Assembly: GCA_002104905.1 (NCBI GenBank)
Contig: MCFE01000320.1
Coordinates: 1-64,000 of the forward strand
DNA from: Basidiobolus meristosporus CBS 931.73
Taxonomy: Eukaryota > Basidiobolomycota > Basidiobolomycetes > Basidiobolales > Basidiobolaceae
Direction: 5' to 3'
Length of the DNA: 64,000 nt
A model generated the notes under the pieces. The model was given only the letters and a program-made list of their open reading frames with translations, ran no database searches and was not told the DNA's origin. The position numbers and the translations under genes are program-made. Position 1 is the stretch's first letter. Each line of letters begins with the position of its first letter. Below are positions 20,429-31,286 of this stretch, piece after piece.

Positions 20429-23125
20429 ATGGACAAGACTACTTTGACTCAACGCCATAAGAGAAGAGAAAAAAGACCATGTGGCTATTGTGGCAAGCCT
20501 CTCAGCCATGAAGCACGCAGACAGCATAGGAAGTATTACAAAGACCACAGCCAGTGTTTTGCCACAGTACCATGTATGAGCCCAGTCAAATCCCTATATG
20601 CAATGAGACAACACCCGTTGAGACAAATGCCAAGGATACTTTATGGAGCCCAGTGAGCCTAGTAATCCATCTACTGGTGAATGATGTGATGTTGTGGCTA
20701 GAGAAGTGGCGTGTTTCCACTAATATCAATAATAGGGGCTTTGAGGATTTATTACTACTTGTTGCCAAAATCAAACCGTTGTGGTGGTGTAGAGGTACTC
20801 CTGGGAGAAGCTACACAACTCAAGGTGTGTGAGGTGTCTGATGGGTGCAATAACCTCAGTGTCTAAACTGCTGGAGTCTTTGTCAATATGTCTCTATGGT
20901 GAAAGCTCCTGCTTCTCTAGCTTCCTAGGTGCTCCAAGTGTCTCCAAAGGCCTCTGTGTGTCTTGTGCACTACCCTGAAAAGCTCCTTGATAGCAGGTCT
21001 GAGATGTACTGTTGAAGGCAAGTGCAGTGATCAACTGCTAATCAATAAGGTAGAAGTGTTACTGATAGAAGGGATGATTTATTGATAAGGGATTGCTTTC
21101 CCTTAAATACCTTTCCTGATTGCCAAGTGATTACTAATGACAAGGTTCTAGAAGATTCTAGGCATCAGTGGAATTCTTGATGACATCACTATGAGCTAAG
21201 AATATGCCAAGAATGTCCTGGAAGGTTCTAAAAGGCACAGCACTCTCAACCAATCAGGAATCAGTAGTCTGAAACCTGTGCAACATAGAAATACCGTATA
21301 TGGTATTGAAATGGTAGGGATGGTAACACAGACCTAGGTCATGTGTCATGGGTACTGACGCGGGTACTTGCCTTATATAGATACATCTACTGATTACAAA
21401 GCTGAATAACATCTGGGATAACTAATGCTAATAACTAATCAGGGTAAACATCATATGGGGATAATACTGATAATATGGGCAAAAGAAGAATGGGATAATA
21501 CTGACAAGGTAAAATATGGATAAGTATATCATAATGACTATATGAGTAAACTTGTCTGTGGGAGGTATGTTTACCCTACCACAATGTACAGAAGTAAGCA
21601 TGCAATTGCAGCAAAGTAGGCAAGCTATAAGCCATTGGCCGGAATATGGAATCAATTGGAAACTGGAGATAATTAAGATAGAAGGTATCTGTTGGAGCAA
21701 AAGCTTTCCACTGGGACCAATGCATTTGCTTTTCAACAATATCCCTATACTAATGACCAAGTTGTACATGGGGCATTTCAAGCTAAATGAGCCCTATGAG
21801 ATACCGGAGAAATTTGAAAAAATTGGCAAGATATTACAGAGTATCCGCTACCCTAAGTACTTCTCACGGCCTCCAATAAATATTCATACGCATACGCAAC
21901 AATACAAATGCAAAGACTGGATGAACTGGATATGTATTTATTCAAGTGGTGTTCTGAAGCCATTCCTACCAAGAGTACATTGGAAGCATTGGGAGTCATA
22001 TGTGGACATTGCAGGAATATTCATCCAGAAGCGGATTACCAATGCCAACTTGGCACATCTACATCTGTTGTGTGAGGAGTTTGTGACGGGATTTGAGCCG
22101 CTATACTACAAATATAAAGCTGAACGTGTAGATCTTTGCCACTACTGTATCCATTCTCTACACCATCTTGCACGGTGTGTGGAGAATATTGGGCCTTGCT
22201 TCACCTTTTGGGAGTTTCCTATGGAGCGGATGTGTGGGAAGATAGGAAGACAAGTCAAGTTACAGGTACTACCATATCCCAATCTCATCAAGAATATTAC
22301 CTTTAAGTCCGTCATGGATGTGATGAGTTGGCACATAGAGGACAGCCAGAAAGAGTTAGAAAATACTGAGGACAAATGTACACATGGAGACACCTATGCC
22401 TATGGCATTAAGAAGCTAAGCAGCCCCAATGCATGGGTAATCAGTTAAGTAATGCAAAGTTGGATTGGGTGCAACAAGCAACTAATTCTTATCAGGAAAA
22501 CTCCACCAAGATATGCTGCATCTCTTGTGGTCACAAGCCAACTTCTACACCATACAATATGGAATTCACACAAACAAAAGCCAGAGCACTCCTATAAGGG
22601 GGACTAGAATCCAGCAGGGAGAAGGAATATATTGGCTAAATACCAAGAAGTTCTTTGCCAATATTCAGGAGGTATTCATGGCAGAAGTGACAACAACCAA
22701 GCGCATGTTTGCAAGATGTATATGCTACCAGCAACACAAGGTATGCAGCAACTTTGCAAGTATCACACTAAAAAGCCATAAAGTTGAGGTGATAGATGTA
22801 TGTTAATTGCGGCAGGTGTGCGTGTTTGTAGAGGTTAGTAAGCAGGAGGCCATAGTTTTTTTTGATTCAATCTATATGTGGAATACCCAAGGTAGTAGTG
22901 GGTAAGCAAATAAAGAAAGGTGCTTCTACAGTGGAATATATGAATTGCACAAGGGAAGGTAGAAAAAGGAAATACCATTTGGTAAATTGGTATGGTAGCA
23001 TTATACAGAACCAGCGGCAGGCCATCATGCTGCCAAGAAAAAGCAATCAGAGTCTTGCTGTGAGGCCGTCAAAATACTGTCAAGTTTCTTGCCATATAAG
23101 GCAATTGGAAGTCCTGGCCAACTGA
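20429..23125 (+). pseudogene. Tnp2-family (CACTA-like) transposase, copy T3, broken
   Basis: The start at 20,429 gives a cysteine/histidine motif (PCGYCGKPLSHEARRQHRKYY), the N-terminal zinc-binding style of fungal Tnp2 proteins. A C repeat (20,780-21,583) and deletions remove the next part. The open stretch 21,600-22,448 matches the catalytic region: GPMHLLFNN (family usually D-x-MHL-x3-N, so the Asp is replaced by Gly), WMNWICIYSSGVLKPFLP, a long helical block, IHSLHHLARCVENIGPCFTFWEFPMERMCG, and a PYPNLI segment. Further pieces continue to 23,125 with stops. The known role is DDE-type cut-and-paste transposition. This copy cannot make an active enzyme. Confidence 0.7.
20780..21583 (-). repeat. 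LTR-like repeat C, copy 2 (804 bp)
   Basis: It runs TGTGGTGGTGTAG ... CCTACCACA, the same length as copy 1. It sits within the T3 transposase; the sequences on its two sides come from distant parts of that gene, so a deletion accompanied or followed the insertion. The flanking 5-mers accgt and atgta do not match. Confidence 0.65.
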
Positions 23126-23384
23126 ATCCACTTAAAATAGTAATAGAGCGCTGAAAGACCGCAACAATGACATGCAAATATTGTCACAGCACCAATCAGA
23201 AGTTGTCAAGTTTTATCCCTTTATTTGGCTCTAAAATTTGCAAAACACTGTCATGATCTTGTTATAAGATTGTCAGCAGGGTCACTAATTCCAAGCTGCT
23301 GTTATTATGACAGTCTCTGAATGGGATCTTGATGGATGATCCGGATTGGATCCACCTGCCGGACCAAATTATTTTTCATAGGGG

Positions 23385-25891
23385 AAAGGGACCTTTGTGA
23401 TACTATTTTGGGTGAATAATGCCCCCTAAAAATGTGGGAGAGGTAGCCTTAAAGTACCAGAAGAAGGATCAAAGTGTCTTTTACTGTATTTGCCTTAATG
23501 TCAAAGACAAATTGCTAATTCAATGCTCACTACCAAAAACAGCAAAGAATGCCTGGATGGCATTAGAAGACATATATCAGTTTTGTTCAGCTGCCAAGAA
23601 ATTGTATCTTAGACAAAAATTCATTGATACAAAGATGCCACCAGGCAAAGAAATGAAAAATCTAACAAACAGAATGATGCTGCTGGTGGATGAGATGGAA
23701 TATGTGGGCATACCAACTACTGATGAGGAGGTGATAGCAACTATCTTGCATAGCCTGAAAGACAACTTCCAGGGCCTTGTATCAGCCATAGATTCCAGAA
23801 CCAAAGATTTGATCATAAATTACGTATATGATAGTTACCATCCTGAATTGCCTGACAGACAAGTCTCAGGGCCTTGTAAAAGCCCTAGAGTCTAGAGCTG
23901 AAGATTTGATTTGAAATACAAATATAGATGGCTTCTGCAATAAGAATTAAGAAAATATAATGCCCATAAGAAGTAAGTGGAAAATGCTTTAGTAATTAAA
24001 GATAGCTAACAGAGGAGGTTCCCAGGACTCATCATAGACAATAGCAACCTGTTTTGCAACTACTGCAAAAGGAAAAGTCACTATCGGACTGGTGCCTCAA
24101 AAAGGGCAATAGTTAGCAGAAAAGCCTGAATATGGAAATCCTGCAACAACTGAAGATAAATACTCTTGTCTGTACTAAGTATGACCTGAGACAAGGACTC
24201 CCATACATGTCTTATTGACTATGGAGCATCTCAACACCTTACACACCAAAAAGAACTTTTGCCCAATATCAAGTAATACCAATTACAAAGGTTTGATGGC
24301 TGAGAATTGAGCACTGTGGCAGTTGGAGACAGGACCATCTCAGTGAGCCTTAGAAATAGTAATAGAAGCTACACACTGATCCTCAAAGAGGCACCTTGCA
24401 TACCAGAAATAGCCAAGAAACTAATATCAGTAACCAAGCCCTCTGCAGGAGGACTTTTATTGATGATTATACAAGGTACACATGGGTCTACTTCATGGAG
24501 AGAAAGGAAAGAGCTCTGTCTAAGTTCAGGGAGCTCAAAGCCATGGTGGAGAGAGAAACTTGTAAAAAAATGAAGAAAATACGCTCTGACAATGGTGGAG
24601 AATATACCGCAAAACTCTTCATCCACCTCTGCAAACTACATGTGATAAGTCAAGAAACTACTGTACCATACTCCCCACAGCAAAATGGAGTAGCAGAACC
24701 TGCTAACAGATCAATAATGATATGGCAAGATCTATGATCCATGATTAAAAATTATCCTATGATTTTTTGACGGAATCAGTTGCCCCCTCTGTGGTGGGGT
24801 ATAAGTCCAAGGGAGAGAAGCATCCAACACTTCTCAAGTGTTTTGTGTGTGGGGTGTTCACTGGGTGCATTAATCTCTGGCAAAAGCTTGCTAGGAATAC
24901 CTGGGTTCTGTCTCTAATCTAATGTGATGGGGAATAAAGCCACAAGCTTGTCAAGGGAGAACTATTGAGCTACAATACCCAACTTAGTTCATGTCCTAAC
25001 AAAAGTATGTGCTGGGTTCAGCATCCTTTGAGATGACAATGTACTAAAGCTTCCAAAGTCAAAATAACTGTAAACTCCACCAGCAGGGACTTGATAAGAA
25101 TGCAGCTGTGGTCAATAGTTACAAAGACATAAAAGTATCATTGCCTGTAAAACAACAAACTTGGGAAAGAATCAAATGTAGTAAAAGATACTTACTCTGA
25201 GTATTCATCACAAGTAGTGCCTCCAAGGTCAGTTGGCTGTCAGTGTGGATTCCTGGGAGTGTCCTGTAGTCTGGGGTTGGAAGTTCAGGTAGCAGCAGGT
25301 AGCAGTGATCGCACTAATCAACAAGTTGGTATATTGATAAAAGGGATGATGATTTATTGTTGAGGGATAGCCTCCCTTATATGCTTTTCTCCCTGGCTAA
25401 ATGATTACTAATCATGGTGTTTCCGCAGGTTCTGGAGATCAATAGAAATCTTAATGACATCAGAATGAGCTAAGAGTATTCTAAGTAGGTGCCGGAAGGT
25501 TCTAAGAGGCACAGCACATCCAATCAATTAGGAATTAGTATTATGAAACCTGTGTAACATAGGGATACCATATATGGTATGAAAATGGTAGGGATGGTGA
25601 CAAGGGCTGATAATGTGTCATGGGTACTGGCAAGGGTACTTGCCTAATATAGAAGCACTCACAGCTAGTAATCTTATATAATGTGAGGGATAACTTATGC
25701 AATACAGTAAGCAGGTGTGATAGTCAACCGGCTTATGGGATAGTACTGACCAGGTAAGAAAAATGGGATAAAACTAAAATTAGTGGAGTAGAGATATAGG
25801 GAAGTAGAAAATATGGGAATGAGCACATCTGTCAGCGGGTGTCACTGTCACCCCACTACACCGCTGAATACCTTAATAATAGGAGTTATAA
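23385..25891 (+). pseudogene. Copia family-D gag-pol fragment, split by repeat B
   Basis: 23,385-23,895 matches family-D gag from the 'RGLWDIVMGEE' region onward, with an open piece at 23,419-23,895. A degraded zinc-knuckle follows near 24,050 and protease near 24,200 (reading DYGAS for DSGAS). The middle of the pre-integrase region is deleted. Integrase core pieces lie at 24,450-24,740 (IRSDNGGEYT, PYSPQQNGVAEPANRS). A B repeat interrupts at 24,790, and about 30 bp of integrase resume at 25,861. Both outer boundaries are ends of transposon T copies. Not functional. Confidence 0.7.
24790..25860 (-). repeat. LTR-like repeat B, inverted copy (1,071 bp)
   Basis: It begins TGTGGTGGGGT and ends ACCCCACTACA, an 11-bp inverted terminal match with one mismatch. 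It is inserted in the integrase of the D fragment at the site that reads gccacagctgtatacc in other D copies. The flanks (cccct left, ccgct right) both resemble cagct of the intact site, which suggests a decayed 5-bp target duplication. TATA-like and AATAAA-like signals read on the minus strand. Confidence 0.65.
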
Positions 25892-26114
25892 CTATATGAA
25901 AAGTAACTTGGTCTTGCAGGTGGATCCAATCCAGATCAGCCATTAGGGTCCCACTTAGAGACCATCATAACACCAGCAGCTTGGAATTATTGACCCTCTT
26001 AACAATCTCATAATGGGATCGCAAGAGTATTTTGCTAATTGTACCATCAAGTAAAGTGATAAAACTTGACAAGATTTGATTGATACTGTGACAATAATTG
26101 CAAGGCATTGATGT

Positions 26115-26462
26115 TGTTGTAAGAGTCTTGGAGATATTGGAAGTGATTGGGAGGACAAGTAGATTATGTGGCTTTCACTGAATGATTTATTGAATGTAAA
26201 AGTAGTATTTATACTTTTACCTGGTCTGGCATTACAAACATGTAGAATTGGCTAAGGAAGGTCCCAAGAACATGTGTGCAAAGTTTGGGGCTGTTTGGAC
26301 CACTTTGAGAATTTTCATGTTCTGGGTACTTGGTATTTTGGTGAAAATATATTAAATAAATCCCAGCAAGGAATTTGGTCAGTATTCTCTAGAGTTTGAG
26401 GGTAGTGACTTAAGTGACTAAGTTAGGTGAATATTTAGGTGGAATTACAAATTTTTACAACA
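26115..26462 (-). repeat. Solo family-D LTR with perfect target duplication
   Basis: It runs TGTTGTAAGAGTC ... TTTTTACAACA, 348 bp, inverted. It is flanked by gatgt at 26,110-26,114 and gatgt at 26,463-26,467, a perfect 5-bp target duplication. The host sequence is T4. This proves independent insertion of a D element followed by LTR-LTR recombination. Confidence 0.88.
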
Positions 26463-26786
26463 GATGTGGTCTTATTGTGCAATACAACTATATTAAATGG
26501 ACTCAACTGGCCCAAACATCCAATTGCCTTATATGGCAAGAAACTTGGCAGTATTTCAGCAGCCTCACAGCAAGACTCTGATGGCACTATATCAGCAGTA
26601 TGGCTGCCTGTAGCCAGTTCTGTTTAATGCTATTGTACAATTATACCAAATGGGATTTCCTTTTTCTACCTCCCATTGTGCAATTCATTTATTCCACTGT
26701 AGAATCACCCCTCTTTATTTACTTACCCACTAATACCTTGGGTGATCCACATATAGTTTGAATCAAAAAAAACTATGGCCTCCTGC

Positions 26787-27286
26787 TGTTATGAATAGAC
26801 ACAAGGCAGGAGAGTACAACTAGGAAAGGCAGGACCAGGAAAGGACTTAGGTGTGCATCAACAAGGCAAGGCAGGTTTTTAGGGCAAGGCTGTTTATTCA
26901 AGACCTGTGTTTATCAGACTGAGGAATACATAAGGGGGGATAGGACTATATATATTTTTGGCATTATGGATGCCAAGAGATATTGGCTAATACTGATGGG
27001 GTTCTGGGGTGAGGCACAGTAAGTGTGCCAAGATAGAATATACTAAAGAACAGGCTGGAATATCACATGGAGATAAATCTGGGGTCAGCATAATTACCAT
27101 ATATGGCATGGGACTACATTAACTCTAATGGGAAGATTCCATAGAATGTTCCATTGTGTAACATTGACTTGGAGCTTTTAAGAAGTTGATAGAATGTAGT
27201 AGAAATTTCTAGATGGAACTGAGATTTCTTCACTGACTTGATTTGGCTAGATTATTGGAGACCAGGGATGTCATGTGTTCGTGACA
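26787..27286 (-). repeat. Solo LTR of a different family, gypsy-like (500 bp), with target duplication
   Basis: It runs TGTTATGAATAG ... GTTCGTGACA, exactly 500 bp. It is flanked by cctgc at 26,782-26,786 and at 27,287-27,291. Read on the minus strand it starts TGTCACGAACAC and contains TATATATAG followed by AATAAAC, in LTR order. The TGTCACG start is common in Ty3/gypsy LTRs, which is why I call it gypsy-like. No internal region is present. Confidence 0.75.
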
Positions 27287-28004
27287 CCTGCTTACTAACC
27301 TCTACAAATGCGCACACTTGCCACAATTGACATACTTCTATCACCTCAACCTTACAGGTTTTTAGTGTTGTACTTTCAAAGTTGCCATATACCTTGTACT
27401 GCTTGTACCATATACATCTTGCAAGCATATGCTTGGTTTTTGCCACTTCCACCATTAATACCTCCTGAATATCCCCAAAGTGCTTCTTGGCATTTAGCCA
27501 ATATATTCCTTCACCCTGCTAGATTCTAGTCCCCCTTATAAGTGCGCTCTGGCTTGTGTTTGTGTGAATTCCATATTGGATGGTTTAGAAGTTGGCTTGT
27601 GACCATGGGAAATGTGGCATATCTTGGTGGAGTTTTCCTGCTAAAAATTAGTTGCTTGTTGCACCCAACCCAACTCTGCATTATGTAACTTATTACCCAC
27701 ATATTGGTGCTGCTTAGCTTCTCAATGCCATAGGCATAGGTGTCTCTGTGTGCACATTTGTCCTCTGTATTTTCCAACTCTTCCTGGCTATCAGTGGTAA
27801 TGGAAAGTATTCCATTACTACAATATCTCAAAGCCAATATTGCACTCATTTCTTTACTTTGCTTTTTGCTATTGTAACACACAAGTGAAAGATTAAGAAA
27901 TTTCAACTTTGAAGGACAAATACTCCTGACCATGACAAGCAATCCACCCAAGAATATTATGTCATACAGAACACACAGTAGTCCACACATGTTTCAAATT
28001 ATAG

Positions 28005-30883
28005 TTTCAGCTTAGACAATTCTGGATGCAGGATCACAGATCAAAATGTTGCTGATATTGCTTTGGGCATCAGAGATCAGAATCTGCATAAGTTGACTTA
28101 TATTACATTATATCTGGAAGCCAATATAGGTAACTTGGATGAAGATAAACTAATGCTTTGGCACAGGAGATTTTGACACATCAATCTTGATTATTTGTGT
28201 AAAATGCTCAAAGATCAGCAAATTTCTGGTGTGAAGATTGATCCCCCAGCTAATTTAGAGCATGGTGAAGCCTGCATATATGGGAAACAAGCCAGAAAAT
28301 TGTTCAAGAGCTCTGTGATTATCAAAACTAAGAAAAAATTAGACCTAATTTGCTCAGATCTGTGTGGGCATAAGCAACAATTATCCCTAGGCTGGATGTA
28401 GTATTTAATCATGTTTATTGGCAATTATACTAGGTATGCCTAGGTCTACTTCCTGGAGAGATAGGAAGAAGCTCTGTCTAAGCTCAAGGAGCTTAGAGCC
28501 ATGGTGGAGAGAGAAAGTGGTAAAAAAATCAAGAAAATACACTCTGAAATGGTGGAGAATAAACCTCAAAACTCTTCATGTACTTCTGCAAAATTCATGG
28601 GATAAAGCAAGAGACTACTGTACCATACTCCCCCCCCAGCCAAATGGAGTGGTAGAATGTGCAAACAGAACAATAGTGGATGTGGCAAGATCTATGCTCC
28701 ATGATCATAGATTATCCTATGATTTTTGGGTGGAATCAGTTGCAACAGCTGTATACCTCAAAAATAGGAGTTATAACAGAGTACTTTGCAATTCTACCTC
28801 CTTTGCAGCATGGTATGGGTACAGACCAAGTGCCAAACATTTCAGAATATTTGGGTGTACAGCATATGCCAAGAAACTGCCTGGAAATCAGTGAATATTT
28901 GAGCCAAAAAGTGTAAAATGCATATTTTTGGGCTACTGCAATGAGGGAAAAGAATGCAGACTCTACAATGCCAAAGCCAAGAAGCTAATCAAGGCCAGGG
29001 ATATGCTATTTGATGAAAATTTAAAATACTTACAAGATATGACACTAGATGATGACAAAAATCTGAGCTCAAGTCCACTAATTGTCAGAGGCAAATCACA
29101 GCAAAACAATGAAAATCTTTTCACTCCAGAGTACTCTACAGCCATGTTTCAGTCTGAATTAGTGCCCAGGAATATCCCAGAAGTGATCATTCCAGTATCA
29201 AATGCCTGGAGATCCAACAGGACAAGAAATAGCCCAAATTACTATATCAATAGGGTACAAACTCAGTCTATGCCTATTGAGTCCATATTGATGAGCCCCA
29301 GACTATAAAAGAGGCTCTAAATAGCCCTCAGACAAAGGTTTTGAGATCTGCAATTACTGAGGAATATCAGGCCCTGATGGAAAATCAAATTTGGGGCTTA
29401 GCCAAATTACCAATCAACCAAAAATCAATTGGACGCATATGGGTATTCAAAACAAAATACAAGGCTGATGGTAATATTGAAAGATACAAAGCAAGATTTG
29501 TGGTCAAAGGATACTCTCAGACAAAAGGACTTGACTATACTGAGACCTTTGCACTGGTAGCCAAGTTTAATTCCATCAAATTAATATTGGCTATTACAGC
29601 CAAATATAAGTTTTTTATTCATCATATGGATGCAAAAACTGCTTTTTTGAATGGAGAACTTGATGAGGACATGTATATGAACCAGCCTGATGGGTTTGTT
29701 GACCATGATAACCCCCATTTGGTCTGCAAGCTTAAAAAGTCTCTATATGGTCACAAACAATCACCAAGAGCCTGGAATTGCAAAATAGATTTTTACTTGA
29801 AATCTTTGAGTTTCAACAGGAGTGATGCTGACTAAAACATATACTATAAGCCAGATAGAGCCATTCCAGTTCTATTAGCTCTATATGTGGATGATCTTAT
29901 TATAGCCACCAGTAACCAAGCAACATTGGAAGAGACTAAATCCAGCCTATCAGAGGAGTTCAAGATGTCCAATCTAGGAGTACTCAGTTACTATGTAGAG
30001 ATTAAATTCTCCATAGACAGAAGTACCCAGACTATCACCATAAGCCAGTCCAAATATATTCAAGGTATACTAAAGAAGTACCAAATGGAAGACTGTAACC
30101 AGCAGATACCCCAATGGAGACAAACCTTAACTTGGTCAAAACTCTACCAAAGCAACAGAGCTTGGTGCCATCTGAGAGCCCTGACTTTCCTTATCAATCT
30201 ATGGCTAGCAGACTAATGTATATCATGTATATCATGCTTGGAACACAACCAGAACTCTCATATTCAGTGGGAGTTGTCAGCCAGCATAATCTGAATTATA
30301 GATTTGCTCATTTTGCAGCAGTTAAGCAAATTTTTAGATACCTAAAAGGATCTGCTGATATCTGCTTAAGATACACTTATAGGGATTCTGAACAGGATTT
30401 TTTGGGATACGCTGATGCTAAATGGTAACAAAATTTGGAAGACAGAAGATCCACCACAGGATACACCTTTCTTTACCGTAAAGGAGCAGTTTCATGGAAT
30501 TCAAGAAAGCAACCAAACGTAGCACTTTCTACCACAGAGGCAGAGTATATGGCAGCCTGTGAAACTACAAAACAAGCAATGAGGTTAAGGAATCTTTTTT
30601 CAGATTTAGGCCAATATCAAAAAACACCTATTAGTTTATTTCAAGAAAATCAAGGATGTATACAATTAGGAAAAGATCCAACTTTTCATGCTAGAGCTAA
30701 GCACATAGATATTAGTCACTGTTTCATACATAAAGCTGTAGAGAACAGCTTGTTTAACTTAGCTTACTGTCCTACACAAGAAATGATTATAGACATATTC
30801 ACCAAGCCATTAGCTAGAGAGAAGCTTAAATATCTTAGGTCAAAATTAGGACTAGTCAGTATGAGCATTTAATTGAGCAGAAG
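28005..30883 (+). pseudogene. Copia family-D pol, 5'-truncated element D0
   Basis: It starts inside the protease/pre-integrase linker and continues through the HHCC region (HCEAC-type, here HGEACIYGKQA), integrase (28,400-28,890), reverse transcriptase (29,341-30,216; LYVDDLIIA) and RNase H (30,300-30,872), ending near LRSKLGLVSMSI. Stops and frameshifts occur, for example near 29,834 and 30,426. A 12-bp repeat (atgtatatc twice, near 30,220) and other variants are shared with D3 but not with D1/D2, so D0 and D3 are a distinct older lineage or duplicates of each other. Confidence 0.8.
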
Positions 30884-30926
30884 TGTTTTAGAGCTTGTAA
30901 TTCCACCTGAATATTCACCTAACTTA
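30884..30926 (+). repeat. First part of the D0 3' LTR (split by element D1)
   Basis: It begins TGTTTTAGAGC and matches the start of a D LTR up to cctaactta. It continues at 35,611 beyond element D1. D1 therefore landed inside this LTR. Confidence 0.75.
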
Positions 30927-31274
30927 TGTTGTAAAAATTTGTATTTCCACCTAAATATTCACCTAACTTAGTCACTTAGATCATTACCTTCAAATCCTAG
31001 AAAATACTGACCAAATTCCTTGTTGGGATTTACTTAGAATATTTTCACCAAAATACCAGGTACCCCTAACATGAAAATTCTCAAAGTTGTCCAAACAGCC
31101 CCAAACTTTGCACACATGTTCTTGGACCTTCCTTAGCCTATTCTACGTGTTTGTAATGCCAAGACCAGGTAAAAGTATAAATACTACTTTTACATTCAAT
31201 AAATCATTAAGTGAAAACCACATAATCTACTTGTTCTCCCAATCACCTCCAATATCTCCAAGACTCTTACAACA
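30927..31274 (+). repeat. 5' LTR of copia element D1
   Basis: It runs TGTTGTAAAAATTTG ... CTCTTACAACA, 348 bp. Left flank actta (30,922-30,926) and right flank gctta (35,611-35,615) form a 5-bp target duplication with one mismatch. By eye it differs from its partner LTR at 35,262 at about a dozen positions, so D1 is clearly older than D2. It holds gtataaatac and caataaatc. Confidence 0.85.
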
Positions 31275-31286
31275 GGTTATGAGCCT
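31275..31286 (+). promoter_or_regulatory. Primer-binding site of D1 (initiator tRNA-Met anticodon type)
   Basis: ggttatgagcct lies directly after the LTR and complements the initiator tRNA-Met anticodon stem-loop. The ATG at 31,279 inside it is in frame with gag. Confidence 0.65.

Larger units (their letters stand above)
17816..23384. mobile_element. Transposon T, copy T3: near full-length two-gene Tnp2/CACTA-like element
   Basis: The left terminus reads CCCTATGAAAAATTATT (17,816-17,832). The right terminus, read inward on the minus strand, is CCCTATGAAAAATAATT from 23,383, one mismatch in 17. The same terminus closes T2 at 17,159, and a diverged version opens T4 near 25,893. Inside are the accessory gene on the minus strand (18,260-20,206) and the transposase on the plus strand (20,429-23,125), divergently arranged. 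A C repeat is inserted at 20,780-21,583. CACTA elements normally begin CACTA; this terminus differs, so superfamily placement rests on the transposase. A clean 3-bp target duplication was not seen: the left flank is a B repeat and the right flank is D-family gag. Confidence 0.6.
25892..28004 (-). mobile_element. Transposon T, copy T4: 3' part of the transposase, inverted
   Basis: The left end (ctatatgaaaagtaacttgg, from 25,893) is a diverged T terminus followed by the same subterminal sequence as 23,384-23,150 read backwards. Transposase sequence continues rightward on the minus strand; an open piece at 27,526 to about 27,790 shares ELENTEDKC and DTYAYGI with T3. Two solo LTRs are inserted, each with a perfect target duplication (26,115 and 26,787). 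The last 210 bp (27,790-28,004) match nothing else in the window that I could see. The 5' half and the accessory gene are missing. Confidence 0.6.
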
